From assembly GCA_947561715.1 (NCBI GenBank), contig OX387198.1, positions 9,114,001 to 9,178,000 of the forward strand: DNA of 64,000 nucleotides, given 5' to 3'. A program made the position numbers and the translations under genes. The DNA is from Ascidia mentula (taxonomy: Eukaryota; Chordata; Ascidiacea; Phlebobranchia; Ascidiidae). Each line of letters starts with the position of its first letter. The stretch's first letter is position 1. Shown here piece after piece: positions 14,301-25,843 of the stretch. The notes under the pieces are model-generated. The model saw only the letters and a list, made by a program, of their open reading frames with translations, was not told the origin of the DNA and ran no database searches.

Positions 14301-17300
14301 CGTTGGACCGGAAACAAATTGACAATAATTATCCGGTTGCCGCGTCTCCTTAGTAAAGGCGGAGTATCGGAGTGCGTAGTGCTTGGCATGTGACATATTT
14401 GGCCCCATGAGGTAGTGACAGCTATTGCGAAATGCTAATCAAACGAACCAGTTCTGCGCCTGTAAGTCGGGAACACGTTTACATAACTCCCTTATCACGA
14501 CAGAGTACCGGTATGCATGTTAAACGGGATGTCACTAGATATTTTGTGTTTAGTTCGTGCAAACGGTCACACAGGAAACGAATTCGAATGCGTTTCACTC
14601 AACCACTGCTCCTGTTTTTGCGCAAGAGGAGCGACGGAGCGCTCAATCCGTTTGAAACAGGTGTGTTGAATTCGCTTCGGTTTCAATCCACTTGGAGAAC
14701 AAAAGAATGCGAAGGGTTTTAGGTGTGCGGTTTTGTTAAGTTTGTCACATTGCATTGGACAAATGATTAACATCAAAAGATAAGTGCTTGACATGGGTTT
14801 TAATGTTGTTTGAGGTGTAGACCTTCCACATTGCATGCAGTGTAGTGAATTCCAGCACACTTAATCTTTTTAGTTTATTGTAAATGGATTTTTTTGTCTC
14901 CGATTCCATCGAAAATGGCATGCAGTTCAAGAGAACCTTGCTTATTTTAAAACGTTTGTTTATTTTACCATGTTTTCAGTCTATGAAAACAACCGAACCT
15001 CACATGTAAATTCATGCGAATTGTGCATTGGATTATGATGTTTTAATTCGTCTTAATTCCGGCCAATTTGAATCGCTTCCGGTTGCACACGTAAACGGGC
15101 TATGTGAACAAAATGCCTTTGATCTCTTTACTTCTGAGAACTAACTACTTGACTGATTTTGCTTGACGGCATGAGTCATATCTACTGAGTCACAAACCAA
15201 CAGCAGAATCATTGGCGGACCTAGAAAAAATATGAGGGGGGTTTTCGGTTTCGGTACCTAATTAATGAAGCCGTTAGATGCGGTTACAATGTTTTTTCTG
15301 ACATTTATCATGCTGTAATTTTTTGTCAAAATCTCGGTGGAAACCAGTTTAGTTGTTGAACACTTTGCCAATATTACGCACGTTGAAAACAACTGTTAGC
15401 GCTCGCAAATGTGCAAAGAGGAATATAAGGCCACCGCATGCAACATAGTTTTTATTTGAATGTTTTCTTGATAACATAAGCTCACATTTAATTCCTTTTA
15501 GATAACACGTATATTTAAACCTTTCTTTCAAAGTCGTGGTAATTTAACTACAGCGCAAGCAAATTGTAGCAGAAATGAATAAACTTATAAGGCCGCGCTT
15601 TCGAAAACAGTATTGTTGACGGGTTATTGACCAACGGCACAACAAACGATTGTTTCATAAGAGTCATCGCCGCGTGAATGCAGCGCGCGCGACCGAGAAA
15701 CAAAGAAACAGCGAGGACGAACGCTTGACCGTACTGTTCGTTCCTTCGTGGCGGGAAATTAATCGCACTTTCACACCCCACAAAACAACGTGCCAAAATG
15801 CTGAGGGGGATGTTCTGACACCTAAACACCCACCCTAGATCCGCCACTGAGCAGAATCGTTTTGACGTTTCCGAGATATTTGTACAAACCGGAATAGCAA
15901 GTGATAATTTTGGATCATATTGCGCAACACTAACGGACAGACGTACCTTGATTGCAACAACAGTGTTTCTGTCCGACTCGAGCGTGGCCTTGTAAACCTT
16001 TGCAAAGCCCCCCTTTCCGAGTAAATCCGTCAAAGAAAAGGTGGCGTCCCCTGAAAAGAGCAGGTTTAACAACAAGTGATAGCATATCTTAAATACCAGT
16101 GGTTGTAATTCAGCGACACCACTATAGCGGTTTGAATCACTTTTAAATTTGGACTTTAATTTACGTTTAAAATTAGTAGTAAATTTTGAAAACATACAAC
16201 ACTGATTTTAGTCGTTCGATTGTGGGTAATGACGTCAGAGCAATTTGATGCTTAAAACAGGCAGCAGTTCATCCATTTAATGGTTAAGCAAATATTTGCG
16301 GACGAAAGCGTCATTTTTCAAACACAGATTCTGCTCGCACTTATTGTCGGGATGGATTGAAAGGTGCTCTGGCCTAAACGTATCATTAGGGCAGTGTTTC
16401 CAAAACTTTTTCGTCCACGAAACCCTGCATAGGTTAACAAAGACCTAATCCCACAAACACTCCAGGACATGTTCAGCAGGAATATTATCCTGTTTCAGTG
16501 TACAATGCTATTCATGATACACTTGAAAAAATAAAATCAGCACTGTAACTTACCGAGAGTAATACTGCTGCCAGACCGTGCCGCCGGCGCCTTTCCATTC
16601 GCAAACATCAGGTTTTCTGCGGGGCAGGGGGGCAGAAGACTTTGGATAAGATGTTCGTCCCAGGGGTCGTGTAGGACTGTTAAACCGCCAGTTCTGGTAA
16701 CTTCTACTGTTGGAAGACTTGCGAGGATTTGGCTCTTGTTTGGAGAATCGCCGATATGTAGACCTAATATATAAAAGTTTTGCTTGCCAACCGCGCAACA
16801 TGTTTAAACGTCCAATGTAATACGAAAAATTAGTGCCAAGAAATTAAGACCCTGCAAACTTTTGCACTGACCCATGAGAAAAGAATCATATGCTAGTATA
16901 ATTAAAACCAAAGATGATTTTACCATGCGAGGAATACTAAAAACGTACTTGTCGACAAATGATCGCAAAGATCGTCTTCCACGTGGGCAGTTCCGTCCAG
17001 TTTAATCGGGTTCAAACTGGTATTGTTGAGCATATGTAAGTCGATTGGTGAGCAGTGAGTTGTGTTGCTTCCGTTGGCGAGCGAATGTAACTTGCTGACG
17101 CCACCAAGTGCAGACATGTCTGGATTAAAATGTTTTCATATTTGAAGTGTGGTTTCACACGGATATAATCAGATTTGAAAACAACAAAACTAAATGAGCT
17201 TTTGTAACCCTTAAAAACAACACGGTTTGTTACCGGCCTTCTTATTGACAAATATTTTTAAAAGAAATCAGTTTTAAGGCGTAAATTTGAAAAGCATGTT

Positions 17301-20300
17301 AATTGCCTCAAGGAAATTGGTGTTAAGTTTACTGAACAATCAGTCTTCGAATGCAATAAAGCGCACACAACCACACTCCATACAATATAACAACATTCTC
17401 TCACCGAAGTCAAACGTGGTTTGAGCGGTAGAAACCTTCAGCGGGTCGTATGTGATGGCAGAGAGATCACCCAACGGCTTGCGGTTAACTGTTGGAGGAT
17501 GGATGAACGACTTGCCGCCCGTTGTCACGGCAACGCTGGACTGGCCATCGGATTCTGACGAAGTAAGTCGGGACCTGGCCTGGACGGACTTTTCATATTC
17601 GTTGCTCGCTTCCAGAATCGGACTACATTAAAATAGGTTCGTTACGCTTTTACAAAACAGTTTGGAGACCAACTCGCAGATGGTATACAGTGCGCTTCAC
17701 CACTACCAAAACAACAATAAAATATATATACTTACTTAACTGTTAATGTTTTTCAAAATGCGGTAACGTAAAAGGACTCTTTTTCACCACAACATACCTG
17801 AGCTTTTCTCAACAACCGGTACAATAAAAGTTAAAGGCACTAAAACATACCTAAGCTTTTTCTTTTCCTGTTGGTTACCGGCCTCAGTGCATTCCACTCC
17901 ACCAGCGTTTTGTTCTTGTGATCGAGTTTTCATTGAGTCGTCGTATTCCTTTTCAGTCACAACGTTTTGCATTACGCCACCCTGAAAAGGAAATTCGTAA
18001 TAAAATTATGTCGCGTGATTCTGGGGCAGCTGTTGTCGTCTTACCTGCCAGTAGGTGGTGCTCTCGGCAGATATCTTGCTGCCGCTGGCAAAGTTGATTT
18101 GCATGGAATCATCAAACTTCCCGATTCCCAACATAGACGAACTGCCAGGGAGAGCTTGACGACCAAAGTCCACACCCAATGCGGATGAAGAATCTGCACG
18201 CAAAACAAACGGGTAAATTGAAATAAACGAGATAAGTTTTAGTGCTATTCCTGCTTCCAGGCACGGTATTTAATAGGAATTGTTCTTCTGGCACTTACGT
18301 TACGAAAGTGTTTATTGTAACCAACATTTCGTCCACCATCCGGCGAGACTGCTTAACCCTGAGGAAGTCTCGCCGGATGGTGGACGAGGCAAGTTAGGTT
18401 GTTACGCAGTTAAAAACCTTGCAATGGTTTGGTTGACAAGCTTTGGCGACCGACAAGATTTTGTCCAGCTGCTATTGTGAGGTCAGTAAGAAAAGTGGGA
18501 GCGGTCTCCAATTCTTCAAGCTGCTTTACGCCGATTTCGATGTCGTCCTCCTGGTAAACAAACATGCTCTAGTTAAAGCTGAAAAATGTGGCAATGCATG
18601 AAAGTTGCGCGTACGTCATCCTGGCTATCGGCGTCCGGATCTGCGAGTTCAAAACCAACGGCTGGCTGCAAAATTCCGGACAGATTTTGACGCTTGGGTG
18701 GACTTACGTAGTCAGGAGTTGGTCTGAAAACAGTGAAAATAAACACATTTAAACATACGTTTGGCTTTAAGTGAGCTGCAGACAAATGGCCACTGTTTTA
18801 ATCCACCAGGCCTCACCAGTACAGCTTGATGACAAGTGACATTGCCTGCCAAAAGGCCAGGCGACGACTGTGGACTTAGATATACGTAATACGATTTTTA
18901 CGTTTATTTACCAATCACCAGGATAAATGTGTAAGAGTTTGTGAACGACCTCCATTTGCATCCTGGCGGTGCGTCCTTAGAACCGAAAAAAATTACTTAC
19001 ATGTTTTCAGAATTTTCCGATCTGTCGTTTTCTTCAAATATGTTGAACTTCACCGGCGTCTTGGCTTGTGGCTCATCGTCACAATAAATCGAAAACTTGG
19101 GTTTATCGTCGTTGCTAGGTGACATCATACTCACGTCGGGCATGTCTCCTAGTATCGAATTGACCACCACTGATGTGCCGGCGTTCAGTAGAGGCATTTG
19201 GAACATGCCGTTTATTTCACCTGAAAATAATGAATGTTTGGTTGGAAGATTTTGACGTTTTTGAGGTTATATTACTGGTGCGTCGCATCTGCTACAGGGT
19301 AAGCACCGTTACAGGTTGAATATTTTGCAGTATCTACTGCCAACGAGTGCTTTAAAGGACCCTGTCTTTGTTAACTAATCATTTATTCAAGCGGTGATAT
19401 GGTTACAAGGTTTGACTGTGGGCCATGCCTTTCGGGACATTATTTAGTACAGACATTACACACTATTTATAATAGTATTGTAATAATACCTAAAGCTTCT
19501 TTGGTGAAGATGGTAGGAGACGGTTGAGCAAGTTTTGATCGGTTCAGAGAATTGGATAGAGAAGCTCGACTGTTGTCACATCCACCTCCATCCTCCACTG
19601 ATGGAAGCGGCAACTCTTTAACATCAGCTACATCTGTATGTATGGAACACTTTTACTTCACTTACAGGATTCATAATTTACAGATATGTTGGAAGCTGTT
19701 TAGGCAATTTAGTCTTGTCAAGGTATCTGCTTTTATCTGTTCAAAACCCATCATTTTGAGGAAGAAGGTGTTTTTGCAGTTTCAAAAAACGTTCCCCAAT
19801 ACGCATTATTTATCAGGCAGACTTACCGTCCATCAGATCCACCATAGCATTACTCTCTGTATGCATTGAACCAGTTGGCATCTCCATTTGCTGTATAACA
19901 CAAAAACAAAATTGTGTAACTTGAAACATGCGCACAACAAACAAATAAACCTATACCTTATCCACCTGACTCTGTCGTCGTAGCATTTTCGACCAAACAT
20001 TATTGAGTTTCACTGTCATCTCAGAGTTTGTGTCCATTGGCTCATCTGTGTCCATCAGGTCCTGTTGATAAAACAGAGAAGATAGTAAGTTTTTTTTGGC
20101 AAGGCATCATTAACAATACAAACCTTGTCTTCCACAAGTTTGATAAGCTTATTTAGCTGTTCTTCCCTTCGTATCAATTTCTCTTCCAATTGTTCCTTCT
20201 CCCTCCGGGCTTCCTCCTCTTTGATCCGTTTTTCTTCCAATTCTCCTGGAAAAGGGTTGTTAAGTTGTTTTGTAAGCAACTGCATGATATGTGGTAGAAT

Positions 20301-22787
20301 TTGTTCACACTGCCACATGTGTATATTTACACATCCTATGTCCAACCCTAATTCATATAATCTGTGTCATGAGATCAAACATTAAATCAACCTTTACATG
20401 GACTATCAAATCTTTATTATTACATTTTATGCTTAATTTGTTGAGTGCCATAAAGCCCATCATTTCTGTATACCCACCCAATATACTGTTGGAAATAAAA
20501 ACATATATACAATTAAATATATGTCCATAAATACAACTGAATTTTTACTTCGCATTCTTTCTTTTTCCTCCCGTTCCCTCTTCCTTCGTCTCCACTGAGC
20601 AGCCATAATCTCCTCTGGAGAGAACTCGCCCATCACAGAGTAAACTTTGTCCACAGGATACATTCGTACCTTTAACAACAGTTGTTTTTTGTGAAGTTTT
20701 GTACGTGTGCTGGTTTCTTGACAGAGACAAAACTGTTTGCAAGATATTTTGAGAGAGAGCTTTCCTACCACATTGGAGTCTTTGTCCCCATAACTTTCCC
20801 TAATCCTTTTGTGAAAGTCCGACTCTTCGAATGGGTTGGCTTTACGATCGGTCAGTATTTTTTCAACATTTGGGCAAACTTTCCGAGTGGACGAAGGGCA
20901 AAAGTCAGCACCTGATAAATCGTTTCCAATAGTTGGATTCTGCGTTTCCATTTACTTTGCATAAAACTTACCTGTAGCACTGTTTTCAGGAGTTTCCTCT
21001 TTGTATATGGAAAATGAAGTAGATCCAGCAACCGGAGGAACCTTTATAGTAAGTGCAGTGGACCTTGTCTTTTGCTTTACCTGCAGTATTAATTTGGTGA
21101 TAACTTGCTGCCTTACCTTTCCAGTAAACTGCATCACTAAAATATGCTGACTAACCTTTTCTCCCTTCCACATTTTGGGATCATTGATGAGATTTTCTTT
21201 AGCAGCCCTTTTTTTATCTGGCATTTGTGCCCAACTGCCTGCAGATATTTCATTGTTGTCTTCATTTGAGTCGTCATATATAACCAGCTTTGAGTTTTTC
21301 TGGATTTGTGGAGGCTTCTGCTGTGCAGTCTGCACTAAAGGTGCTTGACCTAAAACAGAAGTTTTTTTTAATCAATACTTCAATGTTAGGAAATTCTAAA
21401 CACTTTCATGTCAAGAAACATTCCACAAAATAACACATACAATCACTGAAAAAATATATGATACCTGTCAGAGCGTTCCCTGTTCGAATTGTTCCAACTG
21501 TTTTCTTTGTTCCCCGACCTGATAAATTGCCTAGAGCCTTCCTATCATTTCTGAAAAGTATTAATTTGTTAGAATTATCAGTGATTTTTTTTAACCTAAT
21601 AATTGTAACTATATAGTATATACCTGGTTTGGGTCTTGGGGTCTTCTTCATTTATGCTTTGCTTGTCATTCAACTGTTTGACCGAAGCTCGTGCAGCTCT
21701 CATTTGAAATGCACTGGATAATAATAAAGGATAAGTAAAAGAAAGCAAACTAATCAGATAGTAGGCAAGCCATACTTTCTCATCTTCTGCAGATACTCCT
21801 TTGGTTCAGCATTATTTTTTTCTGCAAGGTTGTAAACTTCATCTGCACTTTTATATTTTCCATACTTCTCATAGTCTTCAGCCCATGCAATGTACAAGGG
21901 TGCATAGTTTGTTCCGATTCCTTCACTTATCATATAACGAAAAGTGTTTCTTGCAGCATCCTGAAGTTGAGCCATGTTCAACCATGCGCTGACATATCGT
22001 GGGTCATTTCTACATGCAAAAGTTTAAGATCACTACTGGTAAAACCACATATCTGCTTGCACATACTTATACTGCGACATGTTCAAGAATTTGTTGATGT
22101 ACTTCTGCAAAAGTTGTTCATATGTTTTGGTGTTTTCTCCTGCTGTAAGGCGCTGTTGAATCCATTTAAGATACCTAAGAAAAGGTTGTCAGCATCGGAT
22201 GAAAAGATAATTTCCCAGTTATTCTAAAAAACACTATTCTACCACTTTCAAAACAGCGGCACAGTTATTTCAAATGCCTTTGTTAAAACTATCTTCCATC
22301 AGTTCTAGATAATCTTTCATATACAATTTACGTATAAACAACTTCCACATTCATGATTTACAAAAAGTTTATGAGGTGGTAATAATCACTCACCTGTCCC
22401 AGGCATTTATTGGATCTGACGAGTTTTCACCAGCAAGTATTTCTTCCTCAAACCTTTGCCGCTCTTTCAACATAGTTTGAATGTCCTGATCACTTGGCTA
22501 TAAAATTACACACATTAGGTTACTATCAATAATTTGGACAGTGCATGAACCAGCAAACATTTTTCATATATAGATGCATTATGGGTTTTTTTTGCTGGAT
22601 TACCGAAAACATCATTTTCAATGTGGGTGGATATATGGTATAATCGTAAGCTACATGAGTCAAGTGAAAATGCCTAACACACCTTCAATGCCGCTCTGAG
22701 ACAATTCACATTTCTTCCAGATCGTAATGGCTGAACGTTTTCCTTGCTTGCCTCCCACATTGCTTCACCTTGCTCGCTGCACTCCAT
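11337..22787 (-). CDS. BUB1: MadBub-type spindle-assembly checkpoint kinase (BUB1/BUBR1)
   Basis: Twenty-eight exons give a 1304-residue protein: 22787-22683, 22497-22394, 22174-22067, 22009-21776, 21713-21624, 21550-21465, 21349-21156, 21080-20972, 20911-20769, 20669-20549, 20245-20124, 20061-19957, 19890-19827, 19633-19490, 19220-19001, 18723-18615, 18550-18418, 18193-18045, 17981-17851, 17622-17405, 17119-16949, 16763-16554, 16050-15947, 14125-13961, 13511-13360, 12465-12297, 11960-11851, 11481-11337. The order is KEN box (15-17, in SKENVQPLR), TPR-like Mad3/Bub1 region (about 20-195), second KEN (293-295), ABBA-like FSIYKE (330-335), GLEBS-like GEFSPEE (405-411), charged coiled coil (432-472), ABBA-like FSIYCD (619-624) and FNIFEE (635-640), then a kinase domain. 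The kinase has LGKGGFAKVYKA, VAIK (Lys1058), HGDIKPDN (Asp1151) and DFG (1181-1183). By family it delays anaphase at kinetochores and inhibits APC/C. KEN boxes are BUBR1/Mad3 traits and the complete kinase is a BUB1 trait, so this looks like the unduplicated ancestor type. Confidence 0.93.
15210..15849. mobile_element. hAT-like non-autonomous element in a BUB1 intron
   Basis: The 640-bp segment starts CATTGGCGGACCTAG and ends with the complement of CAGTGGCGGATCTAGGG, a near-matching terminal inverted repeat. Both sides carry the identical 8-bp duplication agcagaat (15202-15209 and 15850-15857). The 8-bp duplication and CAGTGGCGG-like ends are typical of hAT elements. No transposase is encoded. 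It sits in the large intron between the two first kinase exons of BUB1 and does not touch splice sites. Confidence 0.8.
18329..18387. repeat. 22-bp perfect inverted repeat in a BUB1 intron
   Basis: The arms at 18329-18350 and 18366-18387 (core gtccaccatccggcgagact) are perfect reverse complements with a 15-nt loop. The hairpin is GC-rich in an otherwise ordinary intron between exons 17 and 18, and starts 31 bp past the exon 17 donor. It could form a stable RNA hairpin near the donor or be the footprint of a small foldback element. No flanking target duplication is evident. Confidence 0.75.
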
Positions 22788-23629
22788 TTTATATCACTTT
22801 AACAAACTTTACAATAAAATCAATCTTTCTTGCCAGCACAGCAGCAGGCAAATCGTAGCTGACGGTCTGACGTCTAAGATATATCTGATCACTAAAACTA
22901 TATACGAATAAAATAAAACACAAAACATTGTATCCTACACTAGCAACACCTATAGTAGTGTGATTACTTTTTACATTGTAAATACCATCATGAAACTCTG
23001 TTTACTGTTTCGAAATTTGCCGCCGCCGCCCTTAGATTGCTTGCTTACTTTATTCCAAAAAGCCGTCATGGTCCAATAATTTTAACTTTTTTAAATGATC
23101 GGGGAATTTCTACCTCGGACAATTGTTTGGTTAATTTTTTAACCCTTGAAATACCCTTGATCCTAAAAATCACTTCCATTTTGTGTTAGATCATATATTT
23201 ATTGCAATAGTTTGTGACGCACCAAGAGGCCTCTGCCTTCGCGAGTACTATGGTTGCACCAAAGAAACTGCATTGCACGACAAATGCCATACGCAAAAAG
23301 GCTGAAGAGTATTGAATTTGCTTCTCGTAAGTGAACAAAAAATGTGTGCGGTGTACGCTTCAACATATGTTGACATTAATGGAACTTTTTTCAAGGGATG
23401 GACAAGTGGACAAAAGTAAAACAGCACCGAAGTTTCTTACCAATAGCAAAACAATGTGCAAATGAAAGTGTTGTGTTTTATCATGCCTACATGTATCCAC
23501 TACAAAAAAGGGAAATTTCATTTTCCTTCAAACACGTATTCTTAACCAACATATTTGAAGAAGTTTGTACATACTGTCACAGCATTAGCTTTAATACAAG
23601 CAAGCAGATTTTGTTTTGCAACATTCTTG
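22788..23629. other. intergenic region between BUB1 and the methyltransferase
   Basis: It holds the BUB1 5' flank and the 3' flank of the methyltransferase gene, both on the minus strand. I see no ORF with family resemblance and no RNA gene. The 98-codon frame at 23398-23694 on the plus strand overlaps the antisense of the methyltransferase last exon and is not credible. Confidence 0.5.
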
Positions 23630-24941
23630 TTACTTTCGCTTCCATATTGTTACATGAGCAACTGTCCACTGGTGCTTTCTATAAGTTTCTCTGATTAGAA
23701 ATGGTTGATCAAGAGTGTCAATTAAATCAAAATGTGGATCCAGAACAGATTTCATGGTGTCAATTGCTCTTACTTCACGTCCATTTTTGTCAACATAACC
23801 ACCAAGCCATTTACTCTGAAAAAAAAAGTGTCAAGTAAGTTTATCAAATAGAAATATTACGCTGGCAACTATTTTTTAATTGCTAAAATACTTCTTAATT
23901 TTAAAAATTTATTATAAAACTACAAGCAACTTCTTTTACAAGAAACAGTTGTTAGTATGGAGAACACAACCATGAAGCGTTGTTAAAATTACCTTTGAAG
24001 TAAATGTGTCCATAAAGGTATAAGGGCTTGTTATAACACATATACCACCACTCTCAACTAGATTTCCCAAACGGAGCAAAAAGTTTGTTGGTGACGGCAA
24101 CCTGCAAATTAGGTTTGCAGCAAGAACACAACCAAACTTTCCCAAGTTCAAGGGTAGGTTGCAAGCATCACCAGTTTGAAACTGGCATCGGTTTCTGTCC
24201 TGTACACATACAACATTTGCATCCAAAAATTTGCTATCAATTAAAGAAAACATACAATGTCCTCTGCAACAACTGCTACATGTTTTTCTGTAAGGTCTCC
24301 TTCGACCAATGTTTCATATTCCATGCTTCCAGCTTGTTTCAGTGCATCGCATGTTTTTACAAAACCTTGACTATAATCAATTCCAATCACTTCCTGAAAC
24401 TCTCGTGCAAGTTCAAATGATGCTCTTCCAACAGCACAACCAATATCCAATGCTCGGCTTGGAATAGAAGGCTTAAAAATTATTGTAGATTATCAATAAA
24501 GATCATGGCCAATTTTACCCACTTTTAATACAACTTACAGAGAGTGCATTATTATTTACAATTTAAAGAACTTACATCAGATTTGTAGTACTTCATGCAA
24601 ATGTCAGCTGTTGCCTTAGGAAAGTCAAACCCATTCTTTGGGCCATCAAAATGACAGTTCACAGATGGGCCACCATAATTAAAAGTTAGATATTGATTTA
24701 GCACCGCAACTGATTCATAAGGGTTCTCAGTTTCACCCTTTGTCTTTGGTTGCAGGTAATTTTGAATTCTATCTTTGGAAACTTTGTAAACCACCACCGC
24801 ACCACCTGCAACATACTGACAGTTAGTATATTATCAAATGAATATAAATTACTTAATTAAAATTGACATATTACCTGCAAAAGCAGCTGCACAGATGGCT
24901 TGCTTCCAAGAAAATGAACAATCACAATTATTGAAAAGCAT
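23630..24941 (-). CDS. OvoA C-terminal-type SAM methyltransferase, stand-alone
   Basis: Five exons (24941-24875, 24805-24576, 24471-24256, 24199-23993, 23815-23630) give 301 residues. The N-terminus has an alanine-rich hydrophobic stretch (AICAAAFAGGAVVVY), possibly a membrane anchor. It is followed by YLTFNYGG and a Rossmann SAM-binding motif ALDIGCAVGRASFELA. Later come VIGIDYSQ, FQTGDACNLP, CVLAANLICRLPSP, GGICVITSPYTF, SKWLGG and HQWTVAHVTIWKRK. These are the signatures of the C-terminal 4-mercaptohistidine N1-methyltransferase domain of OvoA (ovothiol synthesis). The DinB-like and FGE/sulfoxide-synthase domains of full OvoA are absent, so the true substrate is uncertain. It lies 113 bp downstream of TPGS1 on the same strand, with an acceptor-like tttatttttatag 34 nt before the ATG, which suggests co-transcription. 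Confidence 0.85.
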
Positions 24942-25054
24942 GATTTTTATAAAATGATATAAATTAAAGCAAAAGCTATAAAAATAAAGCATCAATAAAA
25001 CTTTCCATTACAGTGTACAATAATAGAACAAAATTTTAAAGTCAGAAACACATT

Positions 25055-25843
25055 TCATTTAAGAGTCTTAACTTTTACAAGAAATATATCAACCATTTCT
25101 TTGACAAAATCACCTTCATTAATGGTAGATTTGTTACTTTTTACACTTTTATTAGACAGCAAATTTGATGCCAGTTTATCTGGTTGTAGACTATACGCAG
25201 CCTCTAATATGCCCCTAGGTTTATCATCATCTTTTATGTTATCAAGGGCTTCTTTAAGGGATGACATTAAAGTTTCACATACTTCTTTGTCAGTAACCTT
25301 AACAGAATGTTTCCCGCAGAGCACAGCAAAAAGGCTAACACACAATTTAAGATAGTCTACAAATACATAGCACATTGTAACTCCATATCTAAACACATCA
25401 AAAGGAACCATTTCACTTCCTCTACATCCTATACGTTCCAGAAGCGATGTATGGTATTGCTTTGTGACACTTCCTAAAATTGACAAAAGCAACTCTTCAA
25501 AAACGCTTCCTGTGAGTCCAGGTCTGTTCAGTGAAGGCTTCTTAGAATTAGGGTTTTTTGCCATACTTGCTGTGTCGTATGCAATGATTAAGTTTGTCTG
25601 AAAAGATTGGTGTGAGTGATGAGTTAGCTGCAAAACTTGGTTGACCGATGCTATTTTGTCCGACTTGTCACTGCTGGATATGGAGTCAAAATAATCCGCC
25701 AAAAACAGCATTGGCTCCTTTGGTTGGTTTTCAATTAATTTTAACAGAGCTCCGCGCATCTGGGCTGTCATATCATTCTTTTCAAGATAATCACGGTAAT
25801 TTTGCTTACTCTCGTCCACAGTAAACTTCTTGCGATCCGTCAT
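25055..25843 (-). CDS. TPGS1: tubulin polyglutamylase complex subunit 1
   Basis: A single uninterrupted frame of 262 residues starts at the first ATG (MTDRKKFTVDESKQNYRDYL). The N-terminal motif YLEKNDMTAQMRGALLKL followed by ENQPKEPMLFLADYF matches the helical dimerisation-like region of TPGS1, where a short acidic-rich helix precedes EP-x-LAFLAxYF. By family TPGS1 is the scaffold subunit of the TTLL1 polyglutamylase complex, which adds glutamate chains to tubulin at cilia and in neurons. The C-terminal half is helical with no motif I can name. Length is close to vertebrate TPGS1. It is the upstream member of a close same-strand pair with the methyltransferase. Confidence 0.8.
   Translation of the reverse strand: MTDRKKFTVDESKQNYRDYLEKNDMTAQMRGALLKLIENQPKEPMLFLADYFDSISSSDKSDKIASVNQVLQLTHHSHQSFQTNLIIAYDTASMAKNPNSKKPSLNRPGLTGSVFEELLLSILGSVTKQYHTSLLERIGCRGSEMVPFDVFRYGVTMCYVFVDYLKLCVSLFAVLCGKHSVKVTDKEVCETLMSSLKEALDNIKDDDKPRGILEAAYSLQPDKLASNLLSNKSVKSNKSTINEGDFVKEMVDIFLVKVKTLK

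Noticed and set aside
16396..16480. Left end of another hAT element (cagtgtttccaaaactttttcgtccacg)
   Set aside because: No matching right end or target duplication found.
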